A stretch of 64,000 nucleotides of DNA from Arthrobacter sp. MN05-02 (GCA_004001285.1 AP018697.1:1-64000), one strand, 5' to 3'; positions 31,734-40,472 are shown, counted from the first letter of the stretch. Notes: generated by a model not told the origin, from the sequence alone. Made by a program: numbers and translations.

Positions 31734-33344
31734 TCAGTCGTAGCCGGCTTCCACCCACCAGGCATGGTCCTCGAGGAGCAGCAGCCAGGCAGAGCCGGAC
31801 CGGTCGACCAACTGGAAGCGGTTGAGGATGCGTCCCTTCGGGTCCCACCACCGTTCGTTGATCGGCCAGGGGCCGGCCCAGGAGTGCACGGGCCGCCGGC
31901 CGTCGTCGGGCCCGGCACTGAAGAAGGCGGGGTCGGCGCTCAGGAGACCGCGCGGATCCACGTCGACGGGGTTGCCGCGGGAATCGACGACGACGGCGGG
32001 CACGGGATCGGCGAACACCGTGGCCGGCACCGGGCCGGGCAGGCGGCCGGGCCAGGGCTGGTTGCGGTCCTTCACCGGCACCCTCGCGGGCGAGGACGGG
32101 GCGTCCCCCCACGGGATGAAGACCCGGCGGTCGGCCAGGAGCCGCCCACCGGCGATGATCGCGGTGAGGACGGCGCCGTGGCCCAGCATGCTCTGCACAC
32201 GGGCCAGGCCATGGTGGATGCCCTCGTCCGGCCCCGTCCCCCACAGGCCGTCCGCATGATCGCCGAGGTCCTCGACGATGTCGGGTACCACCTGGACCCG
32301 GGTGATGCCGGAGGTCAGGCCGTGGTCGGACGCAGAGGTGCCCTGGAGCTGCCAGCGCACGCGGTCGACGACGTCGTCGGCGTCGAACCAGCGGGGGTGC
32401 TGCCACCGGCGCTCGGACACCTCGCCCGATTCGGTGTGCAGCGAGACGTGCAGCGCTGTGCACACCAGTCCTGCCCCGCGCAGGGTATCCACGAACTCGC
32501 CGGCCCGCGTGCGGAAGGCGAACGCGAGCTGGTCGATGCGGGCGAGGGGCGGCTCGAAGTCGGCGACGGCGTCGAGGTGGGGTGGCGGCTTCCGGGCGAC
32601 GACGTCCCGGTGGTCGAGTCCGCTCGCCTGGCGGTGTGCGAGGGCGCCCTCGACGCCGAAGCGGTTGCGGACGTCCGATGCGCCGAGCGCCGCGAAATCA
32701 CCGAGGGACCGGATGCCGAGGCGCTTGAGCAGCACGGTGAGCTTGGGCTGTTCGAGGACTTCGAGGGGATAGCTGCTCAGGAACCAGGGCGAGCGGCCCG
32801 GCGGGATGACGACCAGCTGGTCCGCCTCGGGGTCCTCCAGCTGGTCCGTGGCCCTGGCTGCGTGCTCGGCCGCGAAGGAACCGTCGGCGATACCGATGCG
32901 CACATCGGTGAGGCCGATGGCTGCCAGGTTCCGGAAGACCATGTCCGCGGCCTTGCCCTCGCTGCCGTAGTAGCGCGATGGCCCCTTGACCTTGACGGCG
33001 CACAGCCCCGGGCGGAGAACCTGGACGCCGGGCATGATGGTCTCCACGGCCGCGGTCACGGGCTCGAAGGTGCGTTCGTCGAGCGAGGGGTCGTAGGCGA
33101 GGGAGACGAGTCCCGTGCTGCGGGCCTGGGCCTCCCGGATACGGAGGCCCCTCTTCACGCCGTCCTGCCGTGCTGCCGGGGAGCAGGCGAAGACCTCCCC
33201 GCGGTCGACGAGGACGAGCGCGGTGTCGGCGGGAAGTGCGTGGTCGCGCAGCGCCGCGGTGATGGGCCAGTCCGGGCACCAGAGCATCATGGTCCGCGTG
33301 GCTGATCCGGTACGGGGATCTGCCGGGGGGAGGGCGGAGGTCAC
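31734..33344 (-). CDS. imuB: Y-family polymerase-like mutasome protein ImuB
   Basis: ImuB is a catalytically inactive Y-family homologue that bridges DnaE2, ImuA' and the clamp. The 536-residue protein has the Y-family N-terminal fold (MMLWCPDWPITAAL, and PAARQDGVKRGLRIREAQAR) without the catalytic acidic trio expected in active polymerases. The C-terminal extension beyond about 350 is typical of ImuB. GTG overlaps the imuA' stop by 4 bases. Confidence 0.93.
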   Translation of the reverse strand: MTSALPPADPRTGSATRTMMLWCPDWPITAALRDHALPADTALVLVDRGEVFACSPAARQDGVKRGLRIREAQARSTGLVSLAYDPSLDERTFEPVTAAVETIMPGVQVLRPGLCAVKVKGPSRYYGSEGKAADMVFRNLAAIGLTDVRIGIADGSFAAEHAARATDQLEDPEADQLVVIPPGRSPWFLSSYPLEVLEQPKLTVLLKRLGIRSLGDFAALGASDVRNRFGVEGALAHRQASGLDHRDVVARKPPPHLDAVADFEPPLARIDQLAFAFRTRAGEFVDTLRGAGLVCTALHVSLHTESGEVSERRWQHPRWFDADDVVDRVRWQLQGTSASDHGLTSGITRVQVVPDIVEDLGDHADGLWGTGPDEGIHHGLARVQSMLGHGAVLTAIIAGGRLLADRRVFIPWGDAPSSPARVPVKDRNQPWPGRLPGPVPATVFADPVPAVVVDSRGNPVDVDPRGLLSADPAFFSAGPDDGRRPVHSWAGPWPINERWWDPKGRILNRFQLVDRSGSAWLLLLEDHAWWVEAGYD

Positions 33345-34189
33345 GAGGACTTCATCAGCCGGGGTTCGAACAAAGCGCCGGAAGCAGTGCCGAAGACGGT
33401 GTCAGGGCGGCCGGCAGACCAGGCATCCGGCGGCTGCAGGACGTCCTGGACCGCGGTCCCGCCCGGAGCGGCACCCTGGAGGTCCGTCAGTTCCACGTAG
33501 GCATGGCGGAGCCGACCGGAGGGTTGGGTCGCGGTGATCTTCATGCGGCGCGCCCTCAGGTGGCCGGTCCCGGAGCCGAGGCCCTCCCAGGCGCTCTCGG
33601 CGACACCGAGTGTGGAGTCGCTCTGCTGCCAGGCGCCCAGGGTGATCAGTGCCGCGCCGCGCTGGCGCAGCCGCGCCTTGAGCCGTGCCCCTTCGGTGGG
33701 TGCGAGGTGTTCCGGGGCCCGGGTCAGGACGATCGAGACGACGTCCACGAGGGCTGCCGTGACCGTGAGCCACTGGGTCCCGGGATCCGGGACCAGGATG
33801 AGGCGTTCGAGATTGATCCCGAAGCCCTGTGCCGCTTCCACGCTGAAGTCCGGCACACCGATGACGCTGCACCACGCCCCCGTCGCGGAGGGTCCCGCGA
33901 GCAGGGCCATGGCGATCGTCGTCGAGTTCCGGACGGCGTAGGAGCCGCCGGCCTGGAGGCCTCCACCGGGCAGGATCCGGGCGAGGGCGGGTACGGTGGG
34001 CATCCGTCGTGAGTCCAGCCTGCCGGCCTGCATGCTGTTGATGCGGGCCTGGAGGCCGAGGGCGACATCGGCCGTGGAGGTGCCGTGGAGGACGGCGTGC
34101 GGGCTGTCGGCACCCGGGCGTGACGTGCCCCCGGGGATGGAGGAAGGCTCATCCCGGTCGAGGGCAGAGCCGGCAGGTGGAGGCGTCAC
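33341..34189 (-). CDS. imuA': SOS mutasome protein ImuA'
   Basis: ImuA' is a RecA-fold accessory protein required with ImuB and DnaE2 for induced mutagenesis in mycobacteria. The 282-residue protein resembles the actinobacterial ImuA' type, including the segment LARILPGGGLQAGGSYAV where RecA has its ATP loop, though a full Walker A is missing. Start GTG at 34189 lies 6 nt after a -10-like hexamer with a LexA box in the promoter spacer and no ribosome site, so a leaderless SOS transcript is predicted. A downstream start is possible. Confidence 0.85.
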   Translation of the reverse strand: MTPPPAGSALDRDEPSSIPGGTSRPGADSPHAVLHGTSTADVALGLQARINSMQAGRLDSRRMPTVPALARILPGGGLQAGGSYAVRNSTTIAMALLAGPSATGAWCSVIGVPDFSVEAAQGFGINLERLILVPDPGTQWLTVTAALVDVVSIVLTRAPEHLAPTEGARLKARLRQRGAALITLGAWQQSDSTLGVAESAWEGLGSGTGHLRARRMKITATQPSGRLRHAYVELTDLQGAAPGGTAVQDVLQPPDAWSAGRPDTVFGTASGALFEPRLMKSS

Positions 34190-34195
34190 TCGTCA

Positions 34196-34224
34196 ATATT
34201 CGAATACGTGTTCGATTAAGTCAA
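34196..34224 (-). promoter_or_regulatory. SOS promoter of imuA'-imuB-dnaE2 with LexA box
   Basis: On the minus strand, -35 TTGACT (34219-34224) and -10 GAATAT (34196-34201) are separated by 17 bp. The LexA box TCGAATACGTGTTCGA (34200-34215, read on the plus strand) matches the actinobacterial consensus TCGAAC-N4-GTTCGA with one mismatch and fills the spacer, so LexA would block RNA polymerase directly. Confidence 0.85.
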
Positions 34225-34383
34225 TCGGCGCGCCTCCACCGAAAAAGGGCATGACTGTGGTATCTCCGACCCCCACCAGGGTGGTCGAAGGTACGTCCCG
34301 GATGCCCTGCCGGAGGTCGGACGCGCTGTTCCACGGCCGGCTACGGCCGGCCGGACGCGGGCCAGGCAGGGGAGATGTGCAGG

Positions 34384-34776
34384 TCAGGCGTCGGAGGCCT
34401 TGCGGGCGGCGTCGCGTTCCTTGAGGCGTGCGGCCTCGGCCCGGACGGCGGCCTGCGTGGACCGCTCCGCGACCAGCCATGCGGGCGGATCCTGCAGCAG
34501 GGCGGTGATCTGCTCGCTCGTCAGCGGATCCGTGATGCCTCCGCGGGCCAGCCCGCCGATGGAGATCCCGAGCTTCTGCGCGACGACGGGGCGAGGATGG
34601 GGGCCGGTGCGGCGCAATCCGGCGAGCCATTCCGGCGGCGTCTGCTGCAGTTCGTCGAACTCGGCGCGTGTCAGCTCGGTCTCCTGGAAGTCCTGGGGAG
34701 CGGCGGGCAGGTAGATTCCCAGTTTCTTGGCCGCGGTGGCGGGCTTCAGGGTCTGGGGGGTTTTCGCGGGAGTCAT
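34384..34776 (-). CDS. DUF5997 family protein
   Basis: The 130-residue protein matches DUF5997: an N-terminal TLKPATAAKKLGIYLP, a FQETELTRAEFDELQ segment, and PPEWLAGLRRTGPHPRPVVAQKLG. The spacing of repeated helix pairs suggests a small helical DNA- or protein-binding protein; the function is unknown. It is divergent from the next gene across 42 bp. TAAGCT at 34783-34788 (minus) ends 6 nt before the ATG, indicating a leaderless mRNA. Confidence 0.85.
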   Translation of the reverse strand: MTPAKTPQTLKPATAAKKLGIYLPAAPQDFQETELTRAEFDELQQTPPEWLAGLRRTGPHPRPVVAQKLGISIGGLARGGITDPLTSEQITALLQDPPAWLVAERSTQAAVRAEAARLKERDAARKASDA

Positions 34777-34782
34777 GGTCCA

Positions 34783-34788
34783 AGCTTA
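34783..34788 (-). promoter_or_regulatory. Leaderless -10 of DUF5997 gene
   Basis: On the minus strand TAAGCT ends 6 nt before ATG 34776. Confidence 0.5.
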
Positions 34789-34806
34789 ACGGTCGCGGGC
34801 AGGCGC

Positions 34807-34812
34807 TACTGT
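34807..34812 (+). promoter_or_regulatory. Leaderless -10 of LysR-domain gene
   Basis: TACTGT ends 6 nt before ATG 34819. It lies within 20 bp of the divergent -10, so the two promoters are back to back. Confidence 0.5.
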
Positions 34813-34818
34813 GATCAG

Positions 34819-35547
34819 ATGCCCGCCGACCAGCCCCGAACCCTGTCCGTCGGTTTCGTGCCCGGCGTGACGCCGGGGAAGTGGGTGGCCAGGTGGCGCG
34901 AGCGGCACCCGGAGGTCCCCCTCGAACTCCACCAGCACGACGACGACGCCCTGGTGGCGCTGCGCGAAGGCTCCGACGACGTCGTCTTCGTACGGCTTCC
35001 GGTGGACCGCGCGGGGATCCACCTGATCCCCCTGTACGAGGAGCAGCCCGTCGCCGTGATGTCGCGGGAGAACGAGCTGTCGCTCTACGACGACGTCCCG
35101 GCCGAGGAACTCGAGGGCGGGATCCTGCTCGACGTCCTCGAGTGCGGCGGCCCGAAGTCGGCCGTGGAGGTCGCGGCGTCCGGTGCGGGCGTCGTCGTCC
35201 TGCCCATGTCCCTCGCCCGCCTGCATGCGCGGAAGGATGCCGTGCACCGTCCGGTCCCCGGCCTGGTTCCGACGACCATCGGCATCGCCTGGCGGATGGA
35301 GGACGAGTCCGACGACGTCGAGGAGTTCATCGGCATCGTCCGCGGTCGCACGGCCCGGAGTTCCCGGCAGCCCTCGCAGCGCGAGGCGCCGAAGAAGAGC
35401 GCATCGCAGAAGGCGGCCGCGAAGAAGGCCGCGGCCGGGGATCACAAGGGCCGGGACCAGAAGGGCGGGAAGCCGTCGGGGAAACAGTCGGGGAAGCAGT
35501 CGGGGAAGCCGGGCCGCCCGTCCGGCCCGCGGGCCAAACGGCGCTGA
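34819..35547 (+). CDS. LysR substrate-binding-domain protein without DNA-binding domain
   Basis: The 242-residue protein starts directly in a periplasmic-binding-like LysR effector domain (about 1-175) and has no N-terminal helix-turn-helix. The C-terminus (about 180-242) is a Lys/Ser/Gly-rich tail with SGKQ repeats, likely nucleic-acid binding. Its divergent pairing with DUF5997 is recurrent in Actinobacteria, so a joint role is likely but unknown. No ribosome site is present; TACTGT (34807-34812) ends 6 nt before ATG 34819. The longer open frame to 34375 has no support. Confidence 0.85.
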   Translation: MPADQPRTLSVGFVPGVTPGKWVARWRERHPEVPLELHQHDDDALVALREGSDDVVFVRLPVDRAGIHLIPLYEEQPVAVMSRENELSLYDDVPAEELEGGILLDVLECGGPKSAVEVAASGAGVVVLPMSLARLHARKDAVHRPVPGLVPTTIGIAWRMEDESDDVEEFIGIVRGRTARSSRQPSQREAPKKSASQKAAAKKAAAGDHKGRDQKGGKPSGKQSGKQSGKPGRPSGPRAKRR

Positions 35548-35572
35548 CCTCCCCCGCCTGCCGGTGGTGGCG

Positions 35573-35880
35573 ATGCATCCTGGTCGTGCTCGCCCTCCAC
35601 GTCAGAACCCGGAAGAGCAGCCCAGGGACGCAGACGTCCTCGTCATCGGTGCAGGACTCGCCGGCCTCGTCGCCGGCGACGGACTCGTCCGAGCGGGCAG
35701 GAGGGTCGCCATCGTGGAGCAGGAGAACGCCCGCGACGTCGGTGGCCGGGCGTTCCGGTCCTTCGGCGGGATCTTCCTGGTGGACACGCCGATGCAGCGG
35801 CGCCGCGGTGTCCGGGATTCCTCCGACCTCGAGGGGACCTTCCTGGGCGGCTGCATCTTGTCGGGCCGAACGGTGGCCGC
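35573..35880 (+). pseudogene. N-terminal remnant of FAD-binding dehydrogenase
   Basis: From ATG 35573 the frame reads DADVLVIGAGLAGLVAG, then VAIVEQENARDVGGRAFRSFGGIFLVDTP and GVRDSSDLEGTF. This is the FAD-binding start of fumarate-reductase/3-ketosteroid-dehydrogenase-type flavoproteins of about 550 residues. Recognisable homology ends near 35880; the frame then runs over the antisense of the next SDR gene. The rest of the protein is missing, so this is a deletion remnant. Confidence 0.75.
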
Positions 35881-35907
35881 TCCCTCGCGGCATCGCTCCA
35901 GACCGGG

Positions 35908-36672
35908 TCAGGCCTGCGCGGGCTGGCCGTTGCTCGCCATCGTCCCGCCGTCCACGGGGAGGACGACGCCGGTGATGAAGCGCGCGTCATCGCTGGCGAG
36001 GAAGGTGATGGCCGCAGCGACCTCCTCCGGCAGCCCGCCGCGTCCGAGGGGGATGCGCCGGGAGAACTCGTCGGACAGTTCGTGTGCCTCGCCGTCCTCG
36101 CTCGTCAGATCCGTCCAGACGAATCCTGGAGCGACGGCGTTGACCCGCACGCCGTCCCTGCCGTGGTCCAGGGCGACGGCCCGCGTAAAGTTGCTGACCC
36201 CGCCCTTGGCGGCGTTGTAGGCGCTCATCCGCCAGTCGCCCGCCAGTCCGGACACGGAGGAGACGTTGACGATGCACCCCCTGCTCTCCAGCAGGTACCC
36301 GAGTGCCGCCTTGGTGCCGTAGAACACGCCGGAGAGGTCCGTCTCGAGGACGCGGTGCCAGTCGTCGACGCTCGTGTCCTGGACGGTTCCCTGCGTGATG
36401 GTGCCGGCGTTGTTGACCAGGACGTCGAGCCGCCCGTACTGCCCGACGGCATGCTGCACCATGGCCGCCACCTGGTCGAAGTCGGAGGAGTCGGCCGGAA
36501 CCGCCGTCGCCCGTCCCTCCGGGAGGGACGCGACGACGGCTTCGATCTTGTCGCCGACGGAATCCGTCAGCACCACTCGTGCCCCTTCGGCCACGAAGCG
36601 CCGTGCCGCCGCTTCGCCGATCCCCGATCCGGCACCCGTCACGATCACGACCTTGCCGTCGAAACGCTGCAT
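35908..36672 (-). CDS. SDR-family oxidoreductase
   Basis: The 254-residue classical short-chain dehydrogenase has the cofactor motif TGAGSGIGEA, NNAG, the catalytic Ser in NVSSVSG and YNAAK (Tyr-x-x-x-Lys). It is likely NAD(P)-dependent, with unknown alcohol or ketone substrate. Its 3' end abuts the truncated flavoprotein remnant. Confidence 0.9.
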   Translation of the reverse strand: MQRFDGKVVIVTGAGSGIGEAAARRFVAEGARVVLTDSVGDKIEAVVASLPEGRATAVPADSSDFDQVAAMVQHAVGQYGRLDVLVNNAGTITQGTVQDTSVDDWHRVLETDLSGVFYGTKAALGYLLESRGCIVNVSSVSGLAGDWRMSAYNAAKGGVSNFTRAVALDHGRDGVRVNAVAPGFVWTDLTSEDGEAHELSDEFSRRIPLGRGGLPEEVAAAITFLASDDARFITGVVLPVDGGTMASNGQPAQA

Positions 36673-36682
36673 GGCGCGGCGC

Positions 36683-36877
36683 CTAGTCGGGGGTCTCGGA
36701 CTGGAGTCGGATGAACTGCCAGTCCTCGTCGCTGAGGGGATCGTCGCCGGAGGGTCCGCCCGCCCCGGCGATCGCGGACTGCACCGATTCCGGGAGGTCG
36801 TCGGCGCCGGAGTGCTCCCGGAGCCACTGCTTCTCCTCGATGTCCACTCGCGTCCACCACTGCTCGATGGGTTCCAT
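36683..36877 (-). CDS. Small conserved hypothetical protein
   Basis: The 64-residue, acidic protein starts MEPIEQWWTRVDIEEKQWLREH and ends DEDWQFIRLQSETPD. There is a GGACGGAG ribosome-like stretch before ATG 36877. No function is recognised. It ends 10 bp before the SDR gene start and is probably co-transcribed. Confidence 0.6.
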   Translation of the reverse strand: MEPIEQWWTRVDIEEKQWLREHSGADDLPESVQSAIAGAGGPSGDDPLSDEDWQFIRLQSETPD

Positions 36878-37008
36878 CGCCGTGCTCCGTCCTGTCGGTC
36901 CTCCCACCGTTGCACCCGCCTCCGTCCGCCCGCAACGGGAGGATCGTCGTCGGTCCCCGTTCCCAGCGGGGTGCCGCACCTGCTACCGGACGCGGGGAGC
37001 ACCGCGGG

Positions 37009-37743
37009 TCAGGGGTCGAAGTGCGTCTCGGGTGCCGCCTGGCCGATCGACGCCACCACGGACGCTGCGATGTCCCGGACCTTCTCGTTGCGGCTGCTGG
37101 AGACCGACTTCAGGATGGTGAAGGCCTCCGTCTGCGTGCAGCGGTTCTGCGCCATGATGATCCCGATCGCTATGTCGATGGCGGTCCTCGACTTCATGGC
37201 GGACTTCAGGTTGCCGACCGACTCGCCGTGCTGTGCCAGCCTCACGGCCAGCATCAGGGCCTTGGACGTCTGGGCGACGAAGGCCTCGGCCGTGGCGATG
37301 TCCTCGGGACCGAAGCCGCCGGGCTCCGTCGAGTAGACGTTCAGCGCCGCGCGGGTGCCGGCGTCGAGGGAGAACGGGACGGCCAGGATCGAACCCACGC
37401 CGTGCTCCGCGGCACGGGCGAGGTAGTGGCTCCAGCGTTCATCCGCGGCGACGTCCGCGACATGGACGGTCCGCTGCTCCTCGCAGGCGCTGAGGCACGG
37501 GCCCTCGGTGAACAGGTACTGCAGTTCGTCGAGCTGCTTCGCCGCCTCGCTGCTGCTGGCGACGGTACCGGCCCGCTTGTCCCGCAGGAGGGTGATCCCG
37601 CAGAGGATCTGGCCCGGCCGCTCGAACAGGCGGGCAGCGGCGAAGCGGGCGAACTCGGTGAGGAACTCCTCGACGTCGTCGGTGTCGAGGAGGAGGTCCT
37701 GGAGGTAGTCGGTGGTGGTCTGCCCGGCAACCTGGTCGGCCAT
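37009..37743 (-). CDS. GAF and ANTAR domain response protein
   Basis: GAF domains bind small ligands and ANTAR domains bind RNA hairpins to prevent transcription termination. The 244-residue protein has a GAF region (about 25-170) and a C-terminal ANTAR domain (about 180-238) with the typical AMKSRTAIDIAIGIIMAQ helix. ATG 37743 follows AGGA; a GTG 12 codons upstream is less likely. It has no receiver domain, a common actinobacterial form. Confidence 0.88.
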   Translation of the reverse strand: MADQVAGQTTTDYLQDLLLDTDDVEEFLTEFARFAAARLFERPGQILCGITLLRDKRAGTVASSSEAAKQLDELQYLFTEGPCLSACEEQRTVHVADVAADERWSHYLARAAEHGVGSILAVPFSLDAGTRAALNVYSTEPGGFGPEDIATAEAFVAQTSKALMLAVRLAQHGESVGNLKSAMKSRTAIDIAIGIIMAQNRCTQTEAFTILKSVSSSRNEKVRDIAASVVASIGQAAPETHFDP

Positions 37744-37937
37744 GGATACTGATCCTGATTCGTTCAGCCGCCGAGTCACATGTGCATCGCGCCCTGCGGG
37801 GCGTCCGGGTGGGTTTCCGAAACCGATACACAGACCCGGGGGGTTTGCGATCGGCCGTCTGCTAGACCGTTAGTCAGCCTACACAGTACAAGAGGTCGTA
37901 CCTGCAGGAGAGTGTCGGTCGGGGCCGGTGCTGCCCG

Positions 37938-38432
37938 TCAGACGGTCGCGTGGTCCGTGCCGGCGGGGGTGACGACCTCGGCGGTCGGCTCCATGTTCTC
38001 GGCGTCCACCATCCACGCGTACTGCTCGAGCTTGGCGATGAAACCGTGGAGGAGGTCGGCCGTGGTGGGGTCCTCCTCGTCGATCTGGTCGTGCACGTCG
38101 CGCATCGTCGTCACTGCGGCGTTCAGCATGCGGACCACGAGGCCCACGGTGTCCTTCGTGGAGACGAGGCCGGCCGGGAACGGATCGAGCCTGGTGCCCT
38201 CCGCGACGGCGACGCTTCGGCCGTCCGGAACGGCGTGGAGGGCGCGCATGCGCTCCGCCATCTCGTCGGCGAAGGCGCGCGCGTCGTCGATGATCTCGTC
38301 CAGCTGGAGGTGGAGGTCCCGGAAGTTCTTGCCGACCACGTTCCAGTGGGCCTGCTTGCCCTGCAGGTGCAACTCGACGAGGTCTACCAGGACGGCCTGC
38401 ATGTTGTCCGTGAGAGTGGGTGACGCCTTCAT
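37938..38432 (-). CDS. dps: Dps-family ferritin-like DNA-protection protein
   Basis: Dps forms 12-mers that oxidise and store iron and protect DNA. The 164-residue protein shows the family HWNVVG motif and the ferroxidase region around HDQIDEEDPTTAD. ATG 38432 follows GGAGG with 4-nt spacing; the TTG one codon upstream is too close to the ribosome site. Confidence 0.92.
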   Translation of the reverse strand: MKASPTLTDNMQAVLVDLVELHLQGKQAHWNVVGKNFRDLHLQLDEIIDDARAFADEMAERMRALHAVPDGRSVAVAEGTRLDPFPAGLVSTKDTVGLVVRMLNAAVTTMRDVHDQIDEEDPTTADLLHGFIAKLEQYAWMVDAENMEPTAEVVTPAGTDHATV

Positions 38433-38525
38433 CAATCCTCCAGTGCTAGAGAGATTTCTCCGTCCCGGCAGGCTCCGGACGCGCCGGTTCCCGCCGGTGG
38501 ACTGCTTTCAGCCTAGACCCGCGTG

Positions 38526-38555
38526 TTGGCCAAATCCAACCGATCTGCCTACGCT
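38526..38555 (+). promoter_or_regulatory. Candidate promoter of SRPBCC gene
   Basis: TTGGCC (38526-38531) and TACGCT (38550-38555) are separated by 18 bp, about 80 bp before the chosen TTG start. The only alternative in-frame start at 38523 would lie upstream of the transcript. Confidence 0.4.
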
Positions 38556-38636
38556 AAGGGGACTTACGGTTCCGCCGTGCCGGATCCCCGGAACGGCGTG
38601 GCGGGCGGCCCCGGAGTCTCTACGAAGGAGGACCTT

Positions 38637-39185
38637 TTGGCTTCAGTGCAGGAATCTATCGACGTAGCAGTACCGGTCAGCACGGCCTACAACCAGTGGA
38701 CCCAGTTCGAGAGCTTCCCCCGGTTCATGGGGGGCGTCGAGTCGATCACGCAGACCTCCGACACCCGCACCCACTGGGTGACGAGCATCGGCGGCGTGAA
38801 GCGCGAGTTCGACGCCGAGATCACCGAGCAGCACCCTGACGAGCGCGTCGCCTGGAAGAGCACGGACGGCGAATCGCATGCCGGCGTGGTCACCTTCCAC
38901 CGCCTCGACGAGAACACCACGCGGCTCATGGTGCAGATCGACTGGCACCCCGAGACGTTCACCGAGAAGGTCGGTGCCGTGGTGAACGCCGACGCCGCCC
39001 AGGTGAAGGGCGACCTCAAGAGGTTCAAGGAGTTCATCGAGAAGAGCGGCGGGGAGACCGGTGCCTGGCGGGGCGATGTGGCGGCCCCGCCGACCGGCGG
39101 ATCGGGCGAGGCGACGCCGGCGAACAATACGTTCCCCGACACGTCGACGAACGATCCCGACTCGGGCGGTCCGCGCGTCAGCTGA
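38637..39185 (+). CDS. SRPBCC (START/Bet v1-like) family protein
   Basis: The 182-residue protein has a SRPBCC hydrophobic-cavity fold (about 5-145), like actinobacterial cyclase/dehydrase-type proteins of unknown ligand, and a disordered Gly/Asn/Thr tail. I chose TTG at 38637 because AAGGAGG lies 5 nt upstream; the open frame to 38523 has no ribosome site and crosses a likely promoter. Confidence 0.85.
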   Translation: MASVQESIDVAVPVSTAYNQWTQFESFPRFMGGVESITQTSDTRTHWVTSIGGVKREFDAEITEQHPDERVAWKSTDGESHAGVVTFHRLDENTTRLMVQIDWHPETFTEKVGAVVNADAAQVKGDLKRFKEFIEKSGGETGAWRGDVAAPPTGGSGEATPANNTFPDTSTNDPDSGGPRVS

Positions 39186-39202
39186 CGAGTGACCATCGGT
39201 AG

Positions 39203-39234
39203 GAGGCGGATCCCGGAAGGGGTCCGCCTCTTTC
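39203..39234 (+). terminator. Terminator between SRPBCC gene and pstS
   Basis: GAGGCGGA (39203-39210) pairs with TCCGCCTC (39223-39230), followed by TTTCG. It lies between convergent genes. Confidence 0.7.
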
Positions 39235-39281
39235 GTCCCCGCTGGTCCCGGGATGTCCTGGTAAATCTCCTGGCGAATCTC

Positions 39282-40394
39282 TTAGGGGATCTCCCCGACC
39301 TCGATCCCCGCGATCGCGTCGGTGGCCTGCCGGGACAGTTCCGCCGAGATGGGCGAGCTCTTCGCGGCCTCCGCCGCCTCGGCCTGGCCCTCCGCGCTGA
39401 CGGCGTACGTCCCGAAGGCGCGCACGACGGCGGCCGTCGCCTCGTTCTCGTACCGCGCGCAGTACACGTGGTAGGACACCAGGACCAGGGGGTAGACGCC
39501 GGGCTCGGTGGTGGTCCGGTCGAGGTCGAGGGCGATGTCGTAGTCCTTCCGCCCGGGCACGCGGCCCGCGAGGTCGACGGCGGCAGCAGCGGCTTCGGAG
39601 CCGACCGGCACGTAGTCCTCGCCGACCTTCAGTGCCACGCGGCCGAGCGGGTCCCCGACGGCCGAGTCGTCCGCGTACGTCACCGCGCCGACCGTCCCGG
39701 CCACCGTGCTCACCACACCGGCGTTGCCCTTGGCGTTCTCGTTCTCGAGGCCGGCGGGCCACGTCCCGTCGGGCTCGTCGGTCCAGATCCCGGGGACCAC
39801 GGCGTGCAGGTAGTCGGTGAAGTTCTCGGTGGTGCCGGAGTCGTCCGAACGGCTCACCGCCGAGATGGGCACGTCGGGGAGGTTCACGCCCTCGTTCTGC
39901 GCCGCGATGGCGGGGTCGTTCCAGGTGCTGATCCAACCCCTGAAGATCTGCGCCACGGTGCCGGCGTCGAGTTTCAGCTCCGAGATGCCGGGCAGGTTGA
40001 ACGCAACGCTGATGGGCGAGACGTAGGCCGGGATGTTGAAGGCGCCGCCAGGACCGCATGCGTCCGTCGACTCGGCCAGCTCCTCATCGCTGAGGTAGGC
40101 GTCGGATCCGGCGAAGCCCACCGCTCCTGCCAGCAGCGCACCGCGTCCGGCCCCGGAACCGTCGGGTGAGTACTGCACCTGGGCCCGCGGGTACATCGTG
40201 GCGAAGCCCGAGCGCCAGGCGTCCATCGCCGGTCCCTGGGCGGAGGACCCCGACGCGGTCACGGCGCCCTGCAGGCTCGTGTCTCCCTGCTCCGCCGCCG
40301 CTTCCTGCTCCGGGCCCAGTGGGTAGTCGGAGCCGCAGGCGCTCAGGCCGAGGAGGGCGGCGAGGGACAGGGCGACGGTGGATCGTTTTCTCAC
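39282..40394 (-). CDS. pstS: Phosphate-binding lipoprotein PstS-like
   Basis: The 370-residue protein has a lipoprotein signal ending in LSAC (Cys20) and PstS features such as TASGSSAQGPAM, WNDPAI and SRSDDSGTTENFTDYL. It would bind phosphate for ABC uptake. pstCAB and phoU are not in this window, so it is an isolated copy or the operon is split. Confidence 0.85.
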   Translation of the reverse strand: MRKRSTVALSLAALLGLSACGSDYPLGPEQEAAAEQGDTSLQGAVTASGSSAQGPAMDAWRSGFATMYPRAQVQYSPDGSGAGRGALLAGAVGFAGSDAYLSDEELAESTDACGPGGAFNIPAYVSPISVAFNLPGISELKLDAGTVAQIFRGWISTWNDPAIAAQNEGVNLPDVPISAVSRSDDSGTTENFTDYLHAVVPGIWTDEPDGTWPAGLENENAKGNAGVVSTVAGTVGAVTYADDSAVGDPLGRVALKVGEDYVPVGSEAAAAAVDLAGRVPGRKDYDIALDLDRTTTEPGVYPLVLVSYHVYCARYENEATAAVVRAFGTYAVSAEGQAEAAEAAKSSPISAELSRQATDAIAGIEVGEIP

Positions 40395-40472
40395 CGGAGC
40401 AACGTTACAGGTGGCGAAAAGGTGAACCCAAGGTGGACAGCGGGTGCAGGGGCCGGTTCCGGGCGGGTAGGG

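Noticed and set aside
30162..33305. 1047-residue plus-strand frame opposite dnaE2 and imuB
   Set aside because: Antisense shadow; the minus-strand genes have conserved motifs and operon overlaps.
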